Positions 32,872 through 43,660 of a stretch of DNA of 64,000 bases are shown piece after piece. Location: assembly GCA_037043455.1 (NCBI GenBank), contig JAWPHD010001211.1, positions 124,001-188,000 on the forward strand. The letters are read 5' to 3'. Made by a program: the position numbers and the translations under genes. Origin of the DNA: Cyrtodaria siliqua. Taxonomy: Eukaryota; Mollusca; Bivalvia; Adapedonta; Hiatellidae. Each line of letters begins with the position of its first letter. Position 1 is the stretch's first letter. Under the pieces are notes generated by a model. The model saw only the letters and a list, made by a program, of their open reading frames with translations. It did no database searches and was not told where the DNA came from.

Positions 32872-33200
32872 GCCAGCGAGAGCCAATGAGGTTTATAAAG
32901 GCCAGCGAGCCAGATATATAAAGGCCAGCGAGCCATGTTATATAAAGGCCAGCGAGCCACTTAAATATGAAGGCCAGCGAGCCATTTGGTTATATAAAGG
33001 CCAGCGAGCCAGTTTGTTATATAAAGGCCAGCGAGCCAGTTTGTTATATAAAGGCCAGCGAGCCACTTAGTTGCATAAAGGCCAGCGAGCCACTTAGTTA
33101 CATAAAGGCCAGCGAGCCAATTAGTTATTTAAAGGCCAGCGAGCCACTTAGTTATTTAAAGGCCAGCGAGCCACTTAGTTTTAAAGGCCAGCGAGCCAAT
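32872..33200 (+). repeat. Minisatellite, 13 units with core ggccagcgagcca
   Basis: The 13-base core 'ggccagcgagcca' recurs 13 times (the first as 'ggccagcgagagcc'). Linkers of 10-14 bases are AT-rich and mostly end in 'tataaa' or 'tttaaa'. Unit length is 23-27 bases. The array is open in two frames (KASEPLSY- and KGQRA-type peptides), but this follows from repetition and is not evidence of coding. The core is invariant while linkers drift. Confidence 0.95.
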
Positions 33201-33250
33201 TTCATTATAGGCAATACAATGAGCTGCCGGGATTACCGCTTGGATTCCGC

Positions 33251-34105
33251 CTCGCTTCAATACATGTAGGGCTGTGACCATATCTGCCAAACAAAATGTT
33301 GATTTTATAATTTGCTGAATAATTGTGTAAAGTTATGAAAAGATAATGTTGTTTGTTCAGTATTTTAATTCTTGAATATTTCAGAATATTCCAGAATGCG
33401 AAGGCGCGTTGTTTCGTTACAATTTGATATCATAAAATAAGCATTTTTGCGTGACAGGGATAAGAAATGATCATTCTTCAATTACGGTATGTTGTACATT
33501 TATAAAAATCCAGTGTATTAGTTACGTCGCAGGACGATGCATATCAGAAGTGGACTCACTGTTGACGACGTGTATTTCATGCACTATCTAACAGGTTGAT
33601 TCTGCATGCGGAAACACATTTAAACAACCGCGGTACGCCATAGCGTTACATGATTAAAAGCAGAAACCAGACAAATGTGTCTTTTCATATCTAGGATCCA
33701 TGTCATTTTCTTATGTAAAAGGTGTCCAACTTGTCGTCCCTTTGCACTATATGGGGGCCACATTTTGTTTCTCAAAATAAAAATATTCTATTCCATTCTA
33801 ATAACAACAACATATGCATGAACAAGCGTCACGTTATAAAAACATAAAAATACACAATTTTGTATCTGACTTCATCGCATAGGCACACAAACTACTTTAG
33901 CTACCAAATACAAAACAAAACAAAACGAAAAACAGAAACATCACTGTTATGTTTGTAAACACATTGCCTACCCATATTTAACCATGCAGATTGAATAACA
34001 AATCAAGTTTTGTCAACAAGCGCAGTAAACTAGGTCACGCTATGCAAACACAAACAATTCATAATCTTCCATTGCAGAGATGTTGAGATTTTATTTTATT
34101 TTCAG
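33251..34105. other. No gene recognised
   Basis: AT-rich flank of the Ngaro-like element. Its right boundary may lie in the first part. Confidence 0.4.
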
Positions 34106-34345
34106 TAGGTGATAAGATTTGTGTTACTCGGTTTTTATCCTTAGGTTCTATAGTAAAATAAAACTCTTTGGCAGAGTAAAAAGATGATAATTTTCAAGAT
34201 TTCGATTTTAAAAGATACATATATTGAATCAATTTGCACGTGCATGACATATTCAGGGTTTTAAAAGAATCACACTGTAGATACCTTAATTTTAACAGTA
34301 AACTTGGTTGAACATCAAGGATAAAGACCGAGTTTATCACCTACC
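34106..34345. repeat. TIR element of 240 bases (MITE-like)
   Basis: Perfect 11-base inverted ends 'gtaggtgataa' and 'ttatcacctac' extend inward with 'actcggtttttatcctt' versus 'aaggataaagaccgagt'. The interior is AT-rich and non-coding. No clear target duplication is seen. Confidence 0.75.
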
Positions 34346-34971
34346 AGAATGTTATTGGTATGCCTTATTTCTGGTCACTGATTGGTCTTTTTATTGTGAT
34401 GATGCTCTATCAAAATTATGAATAACAAACCATTCATCAACTGCAAATGTCTGCTAGTCTATCATCAATTTGACACATACAACAGAAGACAATGTAAATT
34501 TTATGCACATTCAAACATATTTTCTACTTACAATTACTTGTATATGCCAAACTGCAAAATGTCAACGTCTCTCTCCCTTTGAACCAAAAATAACAAAGAA
34601 GCTATGACGTCACGCTCTTCCGGTAATACATTACTGTCATGAAACAACTCAGAGCAGCGAGATATAAATCACCTTTACGCACATTATAACAAATTCATGC
34701 ACTTATACAAAACTTCCATGGAATTTTATAAGAACAAAACTTATTTCAAATCGATTCCAACACGTATACAGAAAATGGAATTCACAATTAACTATGTCCA
34801 TACACGAGGAGTACAGCAATTTTACGCTTCAATGAGCACTACATATAGTACATGGAATCGCCAATGCGGTCAAACATAATCCCAGTAATAGAGCGTTCTA
34901 ATGAATTCCATACACAGTAATAGTTAACTGAATTTACATATTCATGAATAATAACGCTCTATGAAAATGCA
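34346..34971. other. No gene recognised
   Basis: AT-rich; a 60-codon frame at 34697-34879 shows no known domain. Confidence 0.4.
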
Positions 34972-35085
34972 CATCACAAACATATAATGGTTGGCAACTG
35001 GGGTACCGCCTTGGAACGGTCAGTGGAAAAAAAGACCACCGTGGAGTTTAAACCGGTTCAAGGGTGGGCCAAACCTCATCAAGTT
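34972..35085 (-). mobile_element. Element R tail internal fragment
   Basis: Minus-strand tail pieces: 'taccgccttggaacggtcag', 'gtttaaaccggttc' and 'gtgggccaaacctcat' (as read on plus). Neither the terminal signature nor the coding part is present. Confidence 0.7.
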
Positions 35086-35440
35086 TCTGTTAACAAACAA
35101 TTGACAAACTAAGTACTTTGCTGTGTCTACACTAACCTTTCTGTAATCACCAATCGCAATTAAAAGAGAGGATTATAATTTAAATAAGACTCTAACAAGT
35201 GTACAAGTTAACATGCTTCACACTAGTTGAAATAGACAGGAATCATGTAATATAAAATGAAAAATATTCACAAAACTTTTACAAAAAGCAGATACAAAAC
35301 TGAATAGGAAAAGAGGCATTTACAAACCGCCCTCAACCATTATGTTGCGAAAATGTACAAAATAAATAATACGTCGCTTAATTGACGTCATTTATACTGG
35401 AACATCATGCAAAAATACACGATTGCGATTTTGTTTTATT
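35086..35440. other. No gene recognised
   Basis: AT-rich; 'gaataggaaaagaggcattt' near 35303 weakly resembles an element R tail end. Confidence 0.35.
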
Positions 35441-35632
35441 TCTTTCGCTGCCACAGTCCAAAACGTTGATTTTACGACCAGTGTAGAACCAGGTGCAGGT
35501 TGATCAGGGTTTACACTGGTCGCCACTAAGTAAGCATGTTTACCACAACACTGTATATATAAAATATGTTTGAATTCGAATTTTAGCAGACGTCGTCATT
35601 TGAAATTTGGTGGCGAAAGGGTTAACTTTATC
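35441..35632 (+). repeat. TIR element M1, copy 2
   Basis: Inverted ends 'tctttcgctgcca' and 'tggcgaaaggg' match those of the copy at 9694-9906. The shared interior includes 'ttgatcagggtt', 'ttgaattcgaattttagcag' and 'catttgaaatttgg'. Divergence is moderate, so the family is old. Confidence 0.75.
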
Positions 35633-35867
35633 ACATTGAAACATGTTATGCCTGAGAAAATAAAACGTAAAAGTTTCTTTAAGAAATCGTGTTAATACTG
35701 CTTTCAGCATGGTTTGAAATGTATGAATACAAGGTAGTATTCCTTGATCAGCCACCGGGTGTTTAATGGATACTGGTCTGCATTGAAATTGCTACTATAT
35801 CCTGTTTAACTGTATATATTTATTCGTAAACCGAATGGGGGCAATAGACTGACAGTCAAAATTTAGA

Positions 35868-36005
35868 TATAACAATCGAACAGGAAAAGTAACATTCAAA
35901 CACGACAGTCAACCACAAACACACACCGAAACAAAGAACATATATATATACAAATGAATAAAAGGCAAAATAAGACATCACAAACACACAAAAAAGGTCA
36001 CTGGG
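35868..36005 (-). mobile_element. Element R short tail copy
   Basis: Read on plus: 'atcgaacaggaaaagtaaca', 'cgacagtcaaccacaaacac' and 'aagacatcacaaacacac'. Truncated within the tail. Confidence 0.8.
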
Positions 36006-36822
36006 GGTACTTATAACAATGATATGATTTCACCTTAAGACCTGTTAGACCTTTGGGTTATCCTAATGCAATCAATGCCTTTTACTGGCTAGCAGAATGT
36101 TGTGCGGTCTTCCTCCACCATTGAAAGCTGGAAAAGTCGGCATATGACCTAGGTTATTGCCATCCAATTGAATCCGGTTGAATCAAATTCAATTCAATTC
36201 AGTGCCTTTCATTGGGTGCTTATGTTTGTATGTAGTTGTTGAGAAAATTATTGTATTAATCTTTGTTATATATACATATTCTGTTTTAGAAAGCGTTACA
36301 TGATCCAATAAGATATCTTTTACTGCATTTCATTTGCTCTATCGCATCATGTGACCATTGTTTAAATTGCGATAAACGTTTGTAGTCAATAATTGCACCT
36401 TTTAGATATTTGAACATTTTGACAGATATCTGCATTTTAAAAGCAGTTTTACAAAGTACTATAATGCATGAATTGTTATGCATGCAGTTCTAAGAATAAA
36501 ACTAATGTTTTCTTCTCCCTTCTCTTTATTGGCAATAAACAGAAGAAAACATTATTTGCCACACCACGCGGATTTGTTTTTTAATTTTAGCATGATTTAA
36601 AAGGCTTAATAAACTACAAAAGACACGAATTTAATTTTACACTTATAAGTCTCTGCTATTTGTCTGGGATTCTAGAGACCTCCATCAGTCAGCTAAATGT
36701 ATATTCTTTTAAATAATCGACTGTTGGAGGACGCTTTGTTTACATGTAAACCGCCATACCTCTATACACTAATAGCAGTATTTAGAGATAGATTGTTTGA
36801 CAATCACAAAAATTAAGTATAA
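36006..36822. other. No gene recognised
   Basis: AT-rich; contains 'ccaattgaatccggttgaat' followed by 'caaattcaattcaattcagt' (36160-36200), a short slippage-type repeat. Confidence 0.4.
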
Positions 36823-38410
36823 AAGTTGAACAGGAAATGCAGCTTTCACAGAACACAGTAAACCCAAAAACACGCAAAACGACAAACATGAATGGCAATA
36901 TTAATAAGGAATAAAAGCATATGACGTCACAAACACAAAACGATTGACAATAGGGCTACCGCCTTGGAACGGTCAGTGGCAAAAAAGGCAACCGGGGATT
37001 TAAACCATGCTCTATGGTGCACCAAACCTCACTCACCCTACTATCATCCCAATACAACGGTACAGTGTAAATAAAGAAATCCCCGCCATGATCTGTTATC
37101 TAACCAACAAGGCAGCATTAATAGGCTATATAGGTAAAACACAAAGATGCCCGTGTATATATAAATACAAAAAACAATAGCCTAGGAAGCCACAAAAAAG
37201 GTACTCAATGACTTTAGTGCGGACCTACAATGCCATTGCGTTCGGACGCTGTGGTTTCTATAGGACCCTATATCTCATTTTGGCAGAAGCCAGAGCAACA
37301 AAAGAATAAACCATTGAGGGCACGACAAGACAAGAATGCAAACAAACATCAAACGTAACCGTCTTTTTGGACTTTAGGTAGACGTCTTCATAGGGTCCAC
37401 AGCATGTCCTGTCATCGCACAATTAAAGAGGATCGTATAGTGGCGGACTGTAAATGGGTCCAACACCAAGCATGCAGTGCGTTTCAAAGACAGGGTCAAA
37501 GATAGTATGAAAGTTATCATGACCAAGGATCTTACGAAGTTTGTAAATCACGTCACCATAGAGGTCTGGTTGTCATAGTCCTCGTCGCAGAAGAGTTCTT
37601 AAATTACTTAAAGAAGATCAGGGTTACGCTAATAACATTTTGCAACGGTTTTATGAAGTTTGTGGTAACGATGATGGAGTAGCTTTTTAGTTCTACAAAG
37701 AATACGAATATTAAAAGGTAAAAGCTCTAGAAAAAGTTGAGACACATAGACCCCATAAGAAGTTGCTCGGGGAACATCCCCATCTAAATGGGGATAATTA
37801 ACAATATCAAAAATTAAAATCGTCTCTCTTGTCATAGTTTTTGCTAAGTATTTCACCATTTTCAATAGAGCGATCTAAATCGAGAAAAGAAGCGTTAGTA
37901 TCAGAAATATTCTTAGCTTTGTTAAGTTGAAGTTCTTTAGAATATATATTATTAACCATAGTAGAAATGTAAGGGTTGTCAATGTTCAATATGTCATAAA
38001 GATAACGAGAGGTGTCATTAAAGGCTTCAATAACATCTGCCTGGAAATCTGGTGAAATAGTCAACATGAAATCTCTTTCATAACAATATACAAACAAATC
38101 TGCGACAAGGGGTGCACAGTTCGTATGCATAGGGATACCAACAATTTGTCTCTTACACAAAACGGAAAATACAGTTGAGAATGCGTGAAATCATTAATTA
38201 GCATGTGTAAATGAATATAGGAGCAATTTATGCCATATAAGTATTCATTCTGATACAATGTTGACATCAATAAGATTGAATTACTGCCATGTACTATATG
38301 GTTGACATTGCTCATGCCCAAAGTATGCATTTCTTTGAAAATTTCACTTAAACATCCCAATCCATTTTCGATTTGTTTTTTTAAAGATGGCAGACCATTA
38401 GTCCTTAATA
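36823..38410 (-). mobile_element. Element R, longest copy: RT palm to tail end
   Basis: Minus-strand copy with the tail of the 'tgtgttctgtgaaagctgca' subfamily, RT C-terminal coding remnants (37380-37870) and the RT palm (37807-38160). Upstream sequence to about 38410 is shared with the fragment at 46990-47178. The tail carries an extra roughly 66 bases at 37215-37280 that other copies lack. Coding is broken by deletions and frame changes. Confidence 0.85.
37629..38160 (-). pseudogene. Reverse transcriptase palm and thumb, catalytic motif mutated
   Basis: The frame 38160-37807 reads 'IVGIPMHTNCAPLVADLF' (RT motif B region), then 'SRYLYDILNIDNP'. The expected catalytic YxDD, 'YLDD' in related copies, is YLYD here: residue 55 is Tyr instead of the first Asp. 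'KELQLNKA' and 'YDKRDDFN' follow. The frame continues shifted in 37865-37629 ('DIVNYPHLDGDVPRATSYGV'). Loss of a metal-binding Asp makes this RT inactive irrespective of the frameshifts. Confidence 0.8.
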
Positions 38411-38582
38411 AGGTATGTTTCTGTAGAGTTCATTGAGGTTCCACTTTATAAATGTTGCAATGTAGAAAGATAAACATGTTAATTTTGTTTTATAATTTGG
38501 TTATAACAAGCTATATGGATACTTTCATATATTCTTCTGTTCGCTTTGCATTTAGCTAATCATGTAATATTATACTTTATTT
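38411..38582. other. No gene recognised
   Basis: Short AT-rich spacer before MITE H copy 2. Confidence 0.4.
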
Positions 38583-38882
38583 TATTACGTAACATGTGGT
38601 GTGGGAGTGTAATAACACCATTCAATATTTTCGATATTCCACTAGTGGTATAACATAAAGGAAATGACGTCATGGACGTCACGTTACTGTACGTTTTATG
38701 ACGTAATGTGACGTTATAAGTTATGTAATAAATAGAATCTAACATTCGTTCTCATTCATTATTGAATTTATTAAACTCGTTAGCAAAAATGATATAATGC
38801 TAGGCAAGAGCCTCGCATTATAATATCATTTTGCCAACTCGTTTAATAATTTCAATAATGAATGAGTACTCATGATGTAAGA
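38583..38882 (+). repeat. MITE H, copy 2 (bipartite)
   Basis: The first part is bounded by 'ttattacgtaac' and 'agttatgtaataaa'. It shares 'gtgtgggagtg.aataacacca' and 'atattttcgata' with 12028-12345. The attached hairpin (38751-38868) has arms 'tcattattgaatttattaaa' and 'gtttaataatttcaataatg'. An inner stem 'aatgctaggc...gcctcgcatt', absent from copy 1, gives a near-perfect palindrome of about 118 bases. Confidence 0.8.
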
Positions 38883-40329
38883 TCCCTATGAATTTGTATG
38901 GCTAACTATTACTTGGAACGTGTTGTTCCTGTTCCAAAACTGCGAGTTACAAGAGATATCTTTAATACTGTTTTCGATCGATATGATTTGATTGATGATT
39001 ATTTTCCTTTGCATTCGTGTTATTTCTATAGCTTTGGATATAGCCTGTCTTGGCATTCAATTTCATTTTGGCGGATAATTATTTGGCGTTAAGATTACAT
39101 CGACGTTTGGTCAGTTGAACGTGAAACAATTTTCTGACATTTCTATTTGTTATTTTACCATTCGTTAGCGTTAAATCAGTAGTTGTATGATCATTTCAAT
39201 TTATGTCACAAAAACTTGGATAACCATGTCGTTTTCATGTTGACACATTTGAATGTAGCCCCTTTTCCGGTCCTTATCAACGTGCAATTTCGTAGAATAC
39301 TGAACAATTAGCTCAATGCAAAGTAAACGGGACAATATGAAATAACACAATACGTTATAATAATGCACGAAGGCAAGGCCCATATTGCACATTGGGATGG
39401 GACTATTTTAAAATGATATCAAACGAATCTACACACATGTATCTCTGTCAACATGGTTTTCCACCTGTCTGCAAATGAAATTGAACATTATTTTTTATTT
39501 ATTTGTGAGCGGTCTGAAATGTTCAGAAACTGTATTGGTGTCTTTTATGACATCACCATTTCAATGTTATCAGGAGTGATCATTTCGCGCTCAGTAATTA
39601 TCCCCACAAAATAAAAAGCTATAAGATCTAATGCTGCTTTCATAGGGAAGTATTTGGATATATCTGTAAAACAACATTAAAATATATCGTTTGCTAATTT
39701 CTCTGGTTGTTGAACATACAGGGTTTCCTTTTAGGTTGTATTGCCTACGGACGGTTCCAAGTTGGTAATCCTATCTTTACCACCGTGTCTGTTTGCGGTT
39801 TGGATCTGCACACTTCTTGTGATATGCTTAGTGTCGGCGCGGCGTGTAGAGGATACAGCGCTATTAGTACACACATATTTATTCGGCATAGCGTGTATAG
39901 TTTAATTTTTTATCCATTTGATTTGTTAGCGTAATTCTCTTAGTTGCAACGCTTCTGAGTGCTCCGTCAACTGTTTCAGTTTATGTTTTAATAAGCATAT
40001 CCTTCCTTTAATTGGCTCATTTGATTTAGTTGGTGGTACGGTGCAGGATTACGGTGTCATTGCATTTGTCAATGAGCGCTGTAGTTTCTATAAAACTATT
40101 TTTTCTCACAACACAATAATTATTACATTACTAAAAACGAAACAAATTAAACCAAACGAAAATAATAGGAAATATTACTCCATAGAAAATTAATAACCTG
40201 TACTGTACATTCACTACCTAATAATAATCTCATTTTAGATGAATTTCGCTATAGTTGTGGTAGACTTTTACTCATAACCTTCTAAATTTGAACTTAGTTT
40301 CTTCTGTATGTGTGTCTATTAATACAACA
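38883..40329. other. No gene recognised
   Basis: AT-rich. 'ctacggacggttccaagttg' at about 39746 weakly resembles the element R tail. 'gtcattgcatttgtcaatga' followed by 'gcgctgtagtttctata' near 40062 resembles the insert at 37215-37280. Confidence 0.4.
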
Positions 40330-40605
40330 GTACTTAAAGTCCGTATCCCGCCATCAACAGGCAAATTTTACAACAGAGGTACGACGTTTTTAAGACTACT
40401 GAAGATTAAGTATGGATATAACTTACATTCATTTTACGCCTATTAAATCACGGGGTATTCTAAGAACCCGTGAATAAACCCATACATTTAAGCGTCACAT
40501 ATACATTATTATATGACCTGAACACCTTGATATAGCATTGATAAACGGTTTTGTAGTGTAATGTTGCCGTTATTTTGGCGGGTTAGTTTTTTTAGGTATC
40601 GTGTA
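40330..40605 (+). repeat. Dispersed repeat T, copy 1
   Basis: It shares 'gctatcccgcc...aacagg' type sequence, 'attttacaaca', 'taagaacccgt.aat', 'acattattatatgacctgaa' and 'ttgataaacggttt' with 48455-48825. It also matches, inverted, 61354-61530. No coding function seen. Confidence 0.75.
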
Positions 40606-41675
40606 TGGCGTTGTCCTTTGAATTCCATACTCTTGTAGTTAAATTTCTCATATCGAAATTGCGTGTTTTGCACAATACAAATATGTATTGTCGTCTTCAT
40701 CGATCATTACCAGCGATAGTTGTGTTTGCATAAATTGTTTACAGAATTATTTCTAAACTATATATATGTTTAGAAGATGTATTAACAACATTCTTGCACC
40801 GATCTTCCGTACTATGGACAACACACTTTACAATAACATAAAAATGTTAAATTGTGATCACTTGGGAAATATTAATTTAACTTAGAATTTTTCACGTAGA
40901 ATATTTGTCATCACTGTATGTAACAGTATGGCGATTCGTTTGAAAATTGTCACCCCAATATAATTAATGTTTTTATTAAAATACACAATGTTTCTATACC
41001 ACCTTCATGTCCGGTTTCTCGATACTATACTGTACTTTCTCCCATCTTCTAGCGTTGTGGTTTCAATCTTGCGAATGCACAGCAAGTTACTCGGAATAAA
41101 TTTCAACTCTCTGTTCTTCACGCCTACTCTTATCGCTCTCTCCGTTGCCTCCTGCAACACGGCCGCCACCGCATTTGTGACGTCCCTCTATGCGGGAGTC
41201 GCATGATTATTTATAATATGCCGAGCGGAAGCATTTCTGAAATAATGGTAGCTCTAGTGTGAAAACTGTATATAGTTGGAATATTAAAAGAACACAACTC
41301 GCAGCTTTTTTTCAATGAATTTATCAATGTAATTCGAAACGCAGACACATTTCAATTGTTCTTTCACTCATTAAACTATGTGTACAGAAGTGTGACCGTT
41401 TTATCAATATGAATGTATAAAACTGACACCTAGATAGAACCCAGCCCAATTTCGAGATGGACAAAGAGGAGTTTGCACTTGTGAATCCTTTGTAATCAGA
41501 AGGCAACTTACTCCATCACTGTCTGGATCACTTGAGAATAAATGATATATAATATCGTTTATTCAGAATTTCCAATAGGCCATGAGACCTGTGAGGATAC
41601 AACATGATATACATAATTACAATTGATACAACAAATGGTGCAGTGATTACATGTAAAATGTGTACAAATAAATAC
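40606..41675. other. No gene recognised
   Basis: AT-rich. A 79-codon frame at 40967-41206 has no recognised domain. Confidence 0.4.
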
Positions 41676-41699
41676 CACACACGCACGCAAGCAAGCACG

Positions 41700-41732
<33 letters not shown>
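41676..41732 (+). repeat. (CA)n microsatellite
   Basis: The tract runs 'cacacgcacgcaagcaagca' into a pure CA tract of about 14 units. Confidence 0.95.
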
Positions 41733-41734
<2 letters not shown>

Positions 41735-41980
41735 ACTCCAGTACAATTATTATTATTTTTGTCATGTCAGTGTTATATACTCAGAACAATAGTTATCGTA
41801 GTATTTGTGTGGAGAAGGTGACATATATGTCAATCATAATTTAGTATTACTGATGAAAATATTCCAAACATTTTGACTATTAATACAATTAACTGGATTA
41901 AGATGCATTTGGAATTATTATTGTTGTTTCACATTTCATATAAGTCATGTAAACTTGAAACTTTTCATTGGAGGTTGTGT

Positions 41981-42733
41981 TTAACTGAATATTTCATTTT
42001 TCCTTATCTCAAAAGCTTTAAAAACGAAAACACTAAGGCATTTAATATTTTTTTCGTTTTGACTTTGCATAAGTGCTAAAAATTTAAACATACTTGGCCT
42101 TTTCCAATAATAGTTCTTTATATATGCTTGTCTTATCTGATTATATAAACTGCATTCAATAACAAAATGATATTCATCTTCTAATTTACCACATTTGGTG
42201 CATTTACGTTCATTTAAAGGTATACTATATGGTTTATGCCATCTTCCAGCTTCTATTTGTAGGTTGTGAGATGAGAGTCTTAATCTAGATAGTGCAATTC
42301 TATATTTTTCTACATTAACCATATACAAGTACGATTTCAAAACAAAATTATCAAAAATTAAAGTATAAGTATTCGCTCTACTTGAGTTCCGAAGACGAGA
42401 ATGTAGGTTTTGAATGAAACAATCATTTAATCTTTGTTTTACATTATACAAAAACAAAGCGTTATCTCCAACACCTTGGGATAACCAAGCATAATGAAAA
42501 CCAAGAGAAGATAATAATTGTTTTAATAACGTTACCCAGTTCTTTTTATTTGGGTGCAGGTCAGCATCACTTTTCATCATATTATAAACCAGTTTTACAA
42601 ATTTATTTTCACCAGACGAAATTATTTTTAACCAATACTTGACAATGTTAAAATACCTCTGTGTGACGAGATTTTTTCTTCCTAATTCTCCATAGATGAA
42701 ATCATTTTGTGTACTCCTTTTTACATTTAGCAC
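41981..42733 (-). pseudogene. LINE ORF2 C-terminal region
   Basis: The 250-codon open frame covers the part after the RT domain. A Cys-x2-Cys...His...Cys motif, 'CTKCGKLEDEYHFVIEC', lies near residues 195-211 and is typical of the end of such LINE ORFs. The sequence before it, 'IALSRLRLSSHNLQIEAGRW', is also typical of this region. The frame extends upstream, without a stop, to the tandem duplication at 42850-42883, where it meets the other LINE frame. Confidence 0.75.
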
Positions 42734-42819
42734 TTTTTTACAAAACAGTGTATGTACTCTTTCGATATTTAAAGCCGAAGTAAAACCCCAAACTTCGGAT
42801 CCATAGTTTAGTATCGGGC

Positions 42820-43623
42820 TTACAAGTTTATCAAATAAATCAAGTTTGTGTTTGACCGATATATTTGTTTGACCGATATATTTGTGAATCTATATAGATA
42901 TTTATTTAATTTAAAAATAGCCTTCAATGCTTGGCCTGCTAAAGTAATCTGTGTTTCGTTGAACGATCCGCCTTGTGTGAATACAATCCCAAGATAACAA
43001 AAAGATTTAACTATTTCAATTTCAATGGACGTTTTTAAACATGCGAGACCTTTAAGCATATTCCAATAGACTTTGGCATTTTTATAACGATTATATTCTA
43101 ATTTACGTGTTTGATCGTTGTCAAACTGAAATTTATGTTTCCTTATCGTTGATTTATAAATTGATCTTGATTTAACCAACTCTATTCTATTTTCATCATT
43201 TTTGTTATCTCTATATTTATTCAGATTTAAATTAAAACATCTTCTTTTGTCTGCGCATTCTTCATTAAACCATGGATTACAATCTTTAATATCACTTTCA
43301 TATATATTTTGTCTATGCGTTGCCTTCTTTTTAAATAATGGATCTGCAATTTTATCAAGTATATTGCATAATTGTTGGACCGTATTTTCAATATCATTGT
43401 TACATTCTATATCATCTATGTCGCTTTTTAAAACATTCAGTTCTGTTTTAATATTTTCTGAATTTAACGCACACAAAAAACTTTCCGTTAAATCGTTATT
43501 CCATACATATTTACTATCGATATAGTTACAGTTCTCTATATTTTCATCATTTGTATCTATATTAATAACTATATTGTCAGTAGCATTTTCTAATATAAAA
43601 TTAATAGTACAATGATCTGACAA
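42820..43623 (-). pseudogene. LINE ORF2: endonuclease end, linker and RT end, palm deleted
   Basis: The 267-codon frame starts at 'SDHCTINFIL', the SDH motif at the end of APE-type endonucleases. It continues through an acidic Asn-rich linker to 'YWNMLKGLACLKT' and then abruptly to 'EIVKSFCYLGIVFTQGG', which normally lies after the RT palm. I place the deletion junction at about 43020-43060. The frame ends because of a 17-base duplication at 42850-42883. Confidence 0.75.
42850..42883 (+). repeat. Perfect 17-base tandem duplication
   Basis: 'gtttgaccgatatattt' occurs twice in direct succession (42850-42866 and 42867-42883). It shifts the frame between the two LINE open frames; with one unit the two frames are continuous. 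Confidence 0.95.
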
Positions 43624-43660
43624 TACTATACTGTAGAGATCTAAATAGATCTATAAAATA

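Larger units (their letters stand above)
29935..33250 (+). mobile_element. Ngaro/DIRS-type tyrosine-recombinase retrotransposon, internally deleted
   Basis: In order: a basic N-terminal frame, the thumb end of an RT, RNase H, tyrosine recombinase, SGNH hydrolase, then a 3' region with a minisatellite. This order and the SGNH hydrolase are known for Ngaro-type members of the DIRS order. The RT catalytic palm is absent, so the copy cannot copy itself. Both boundaries are approximate, because the split direct repeats expected for this group were not found. Confidence 0.8.
41970..43660 (-). mobile_element. LINE (non-LTR) retrotransposon remnant
   Basis: Minus-strand remnant running from the end of the endonuclease ('LSDHCTINFIL') through the linker, then directly to the RT C-terminus ('FCYLGIVFTQGGSFNETQIT') and a C-terminal zinc-finger-like motif. 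The RT fingers and palm are missing. It is 5'-truncated near 43660. Unlike element R, it has an APE-type endonuclease remnant. Confidence 0.8.

Noticed and set aside
32872..33200. CRISPR-like appearance of a constant 13-base core with variable spacers
   Set aside because: Spacers are short, AT-rich and similar to each other, the core is too short, and the context is an animal retrotransposon. It is a minisatellite.
32720..33269. Open frames through the minisatellite (KASEPLSY and KGQRA peptides)
   Set aside because: Both frames are open only because the repeat lacks stops and its units shift frame. There is no domain and no start context.
38061..38360. 99-codon minus frame MGCLSEIFKEMHTL...
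   Set aside because: It overlaps the true RT frame in its second half. The upstream half is shared only with a degenerate fragment at 46990-47178.
41528..41792. Cys/Val-rich and Thr/His-rich frames
   Set aside because: They are translations of the CA microsatellite.
43202..43525. 107-codon plus-strand frame
   Set aside because: Antisense shadow of the LINE ORF2 linker.
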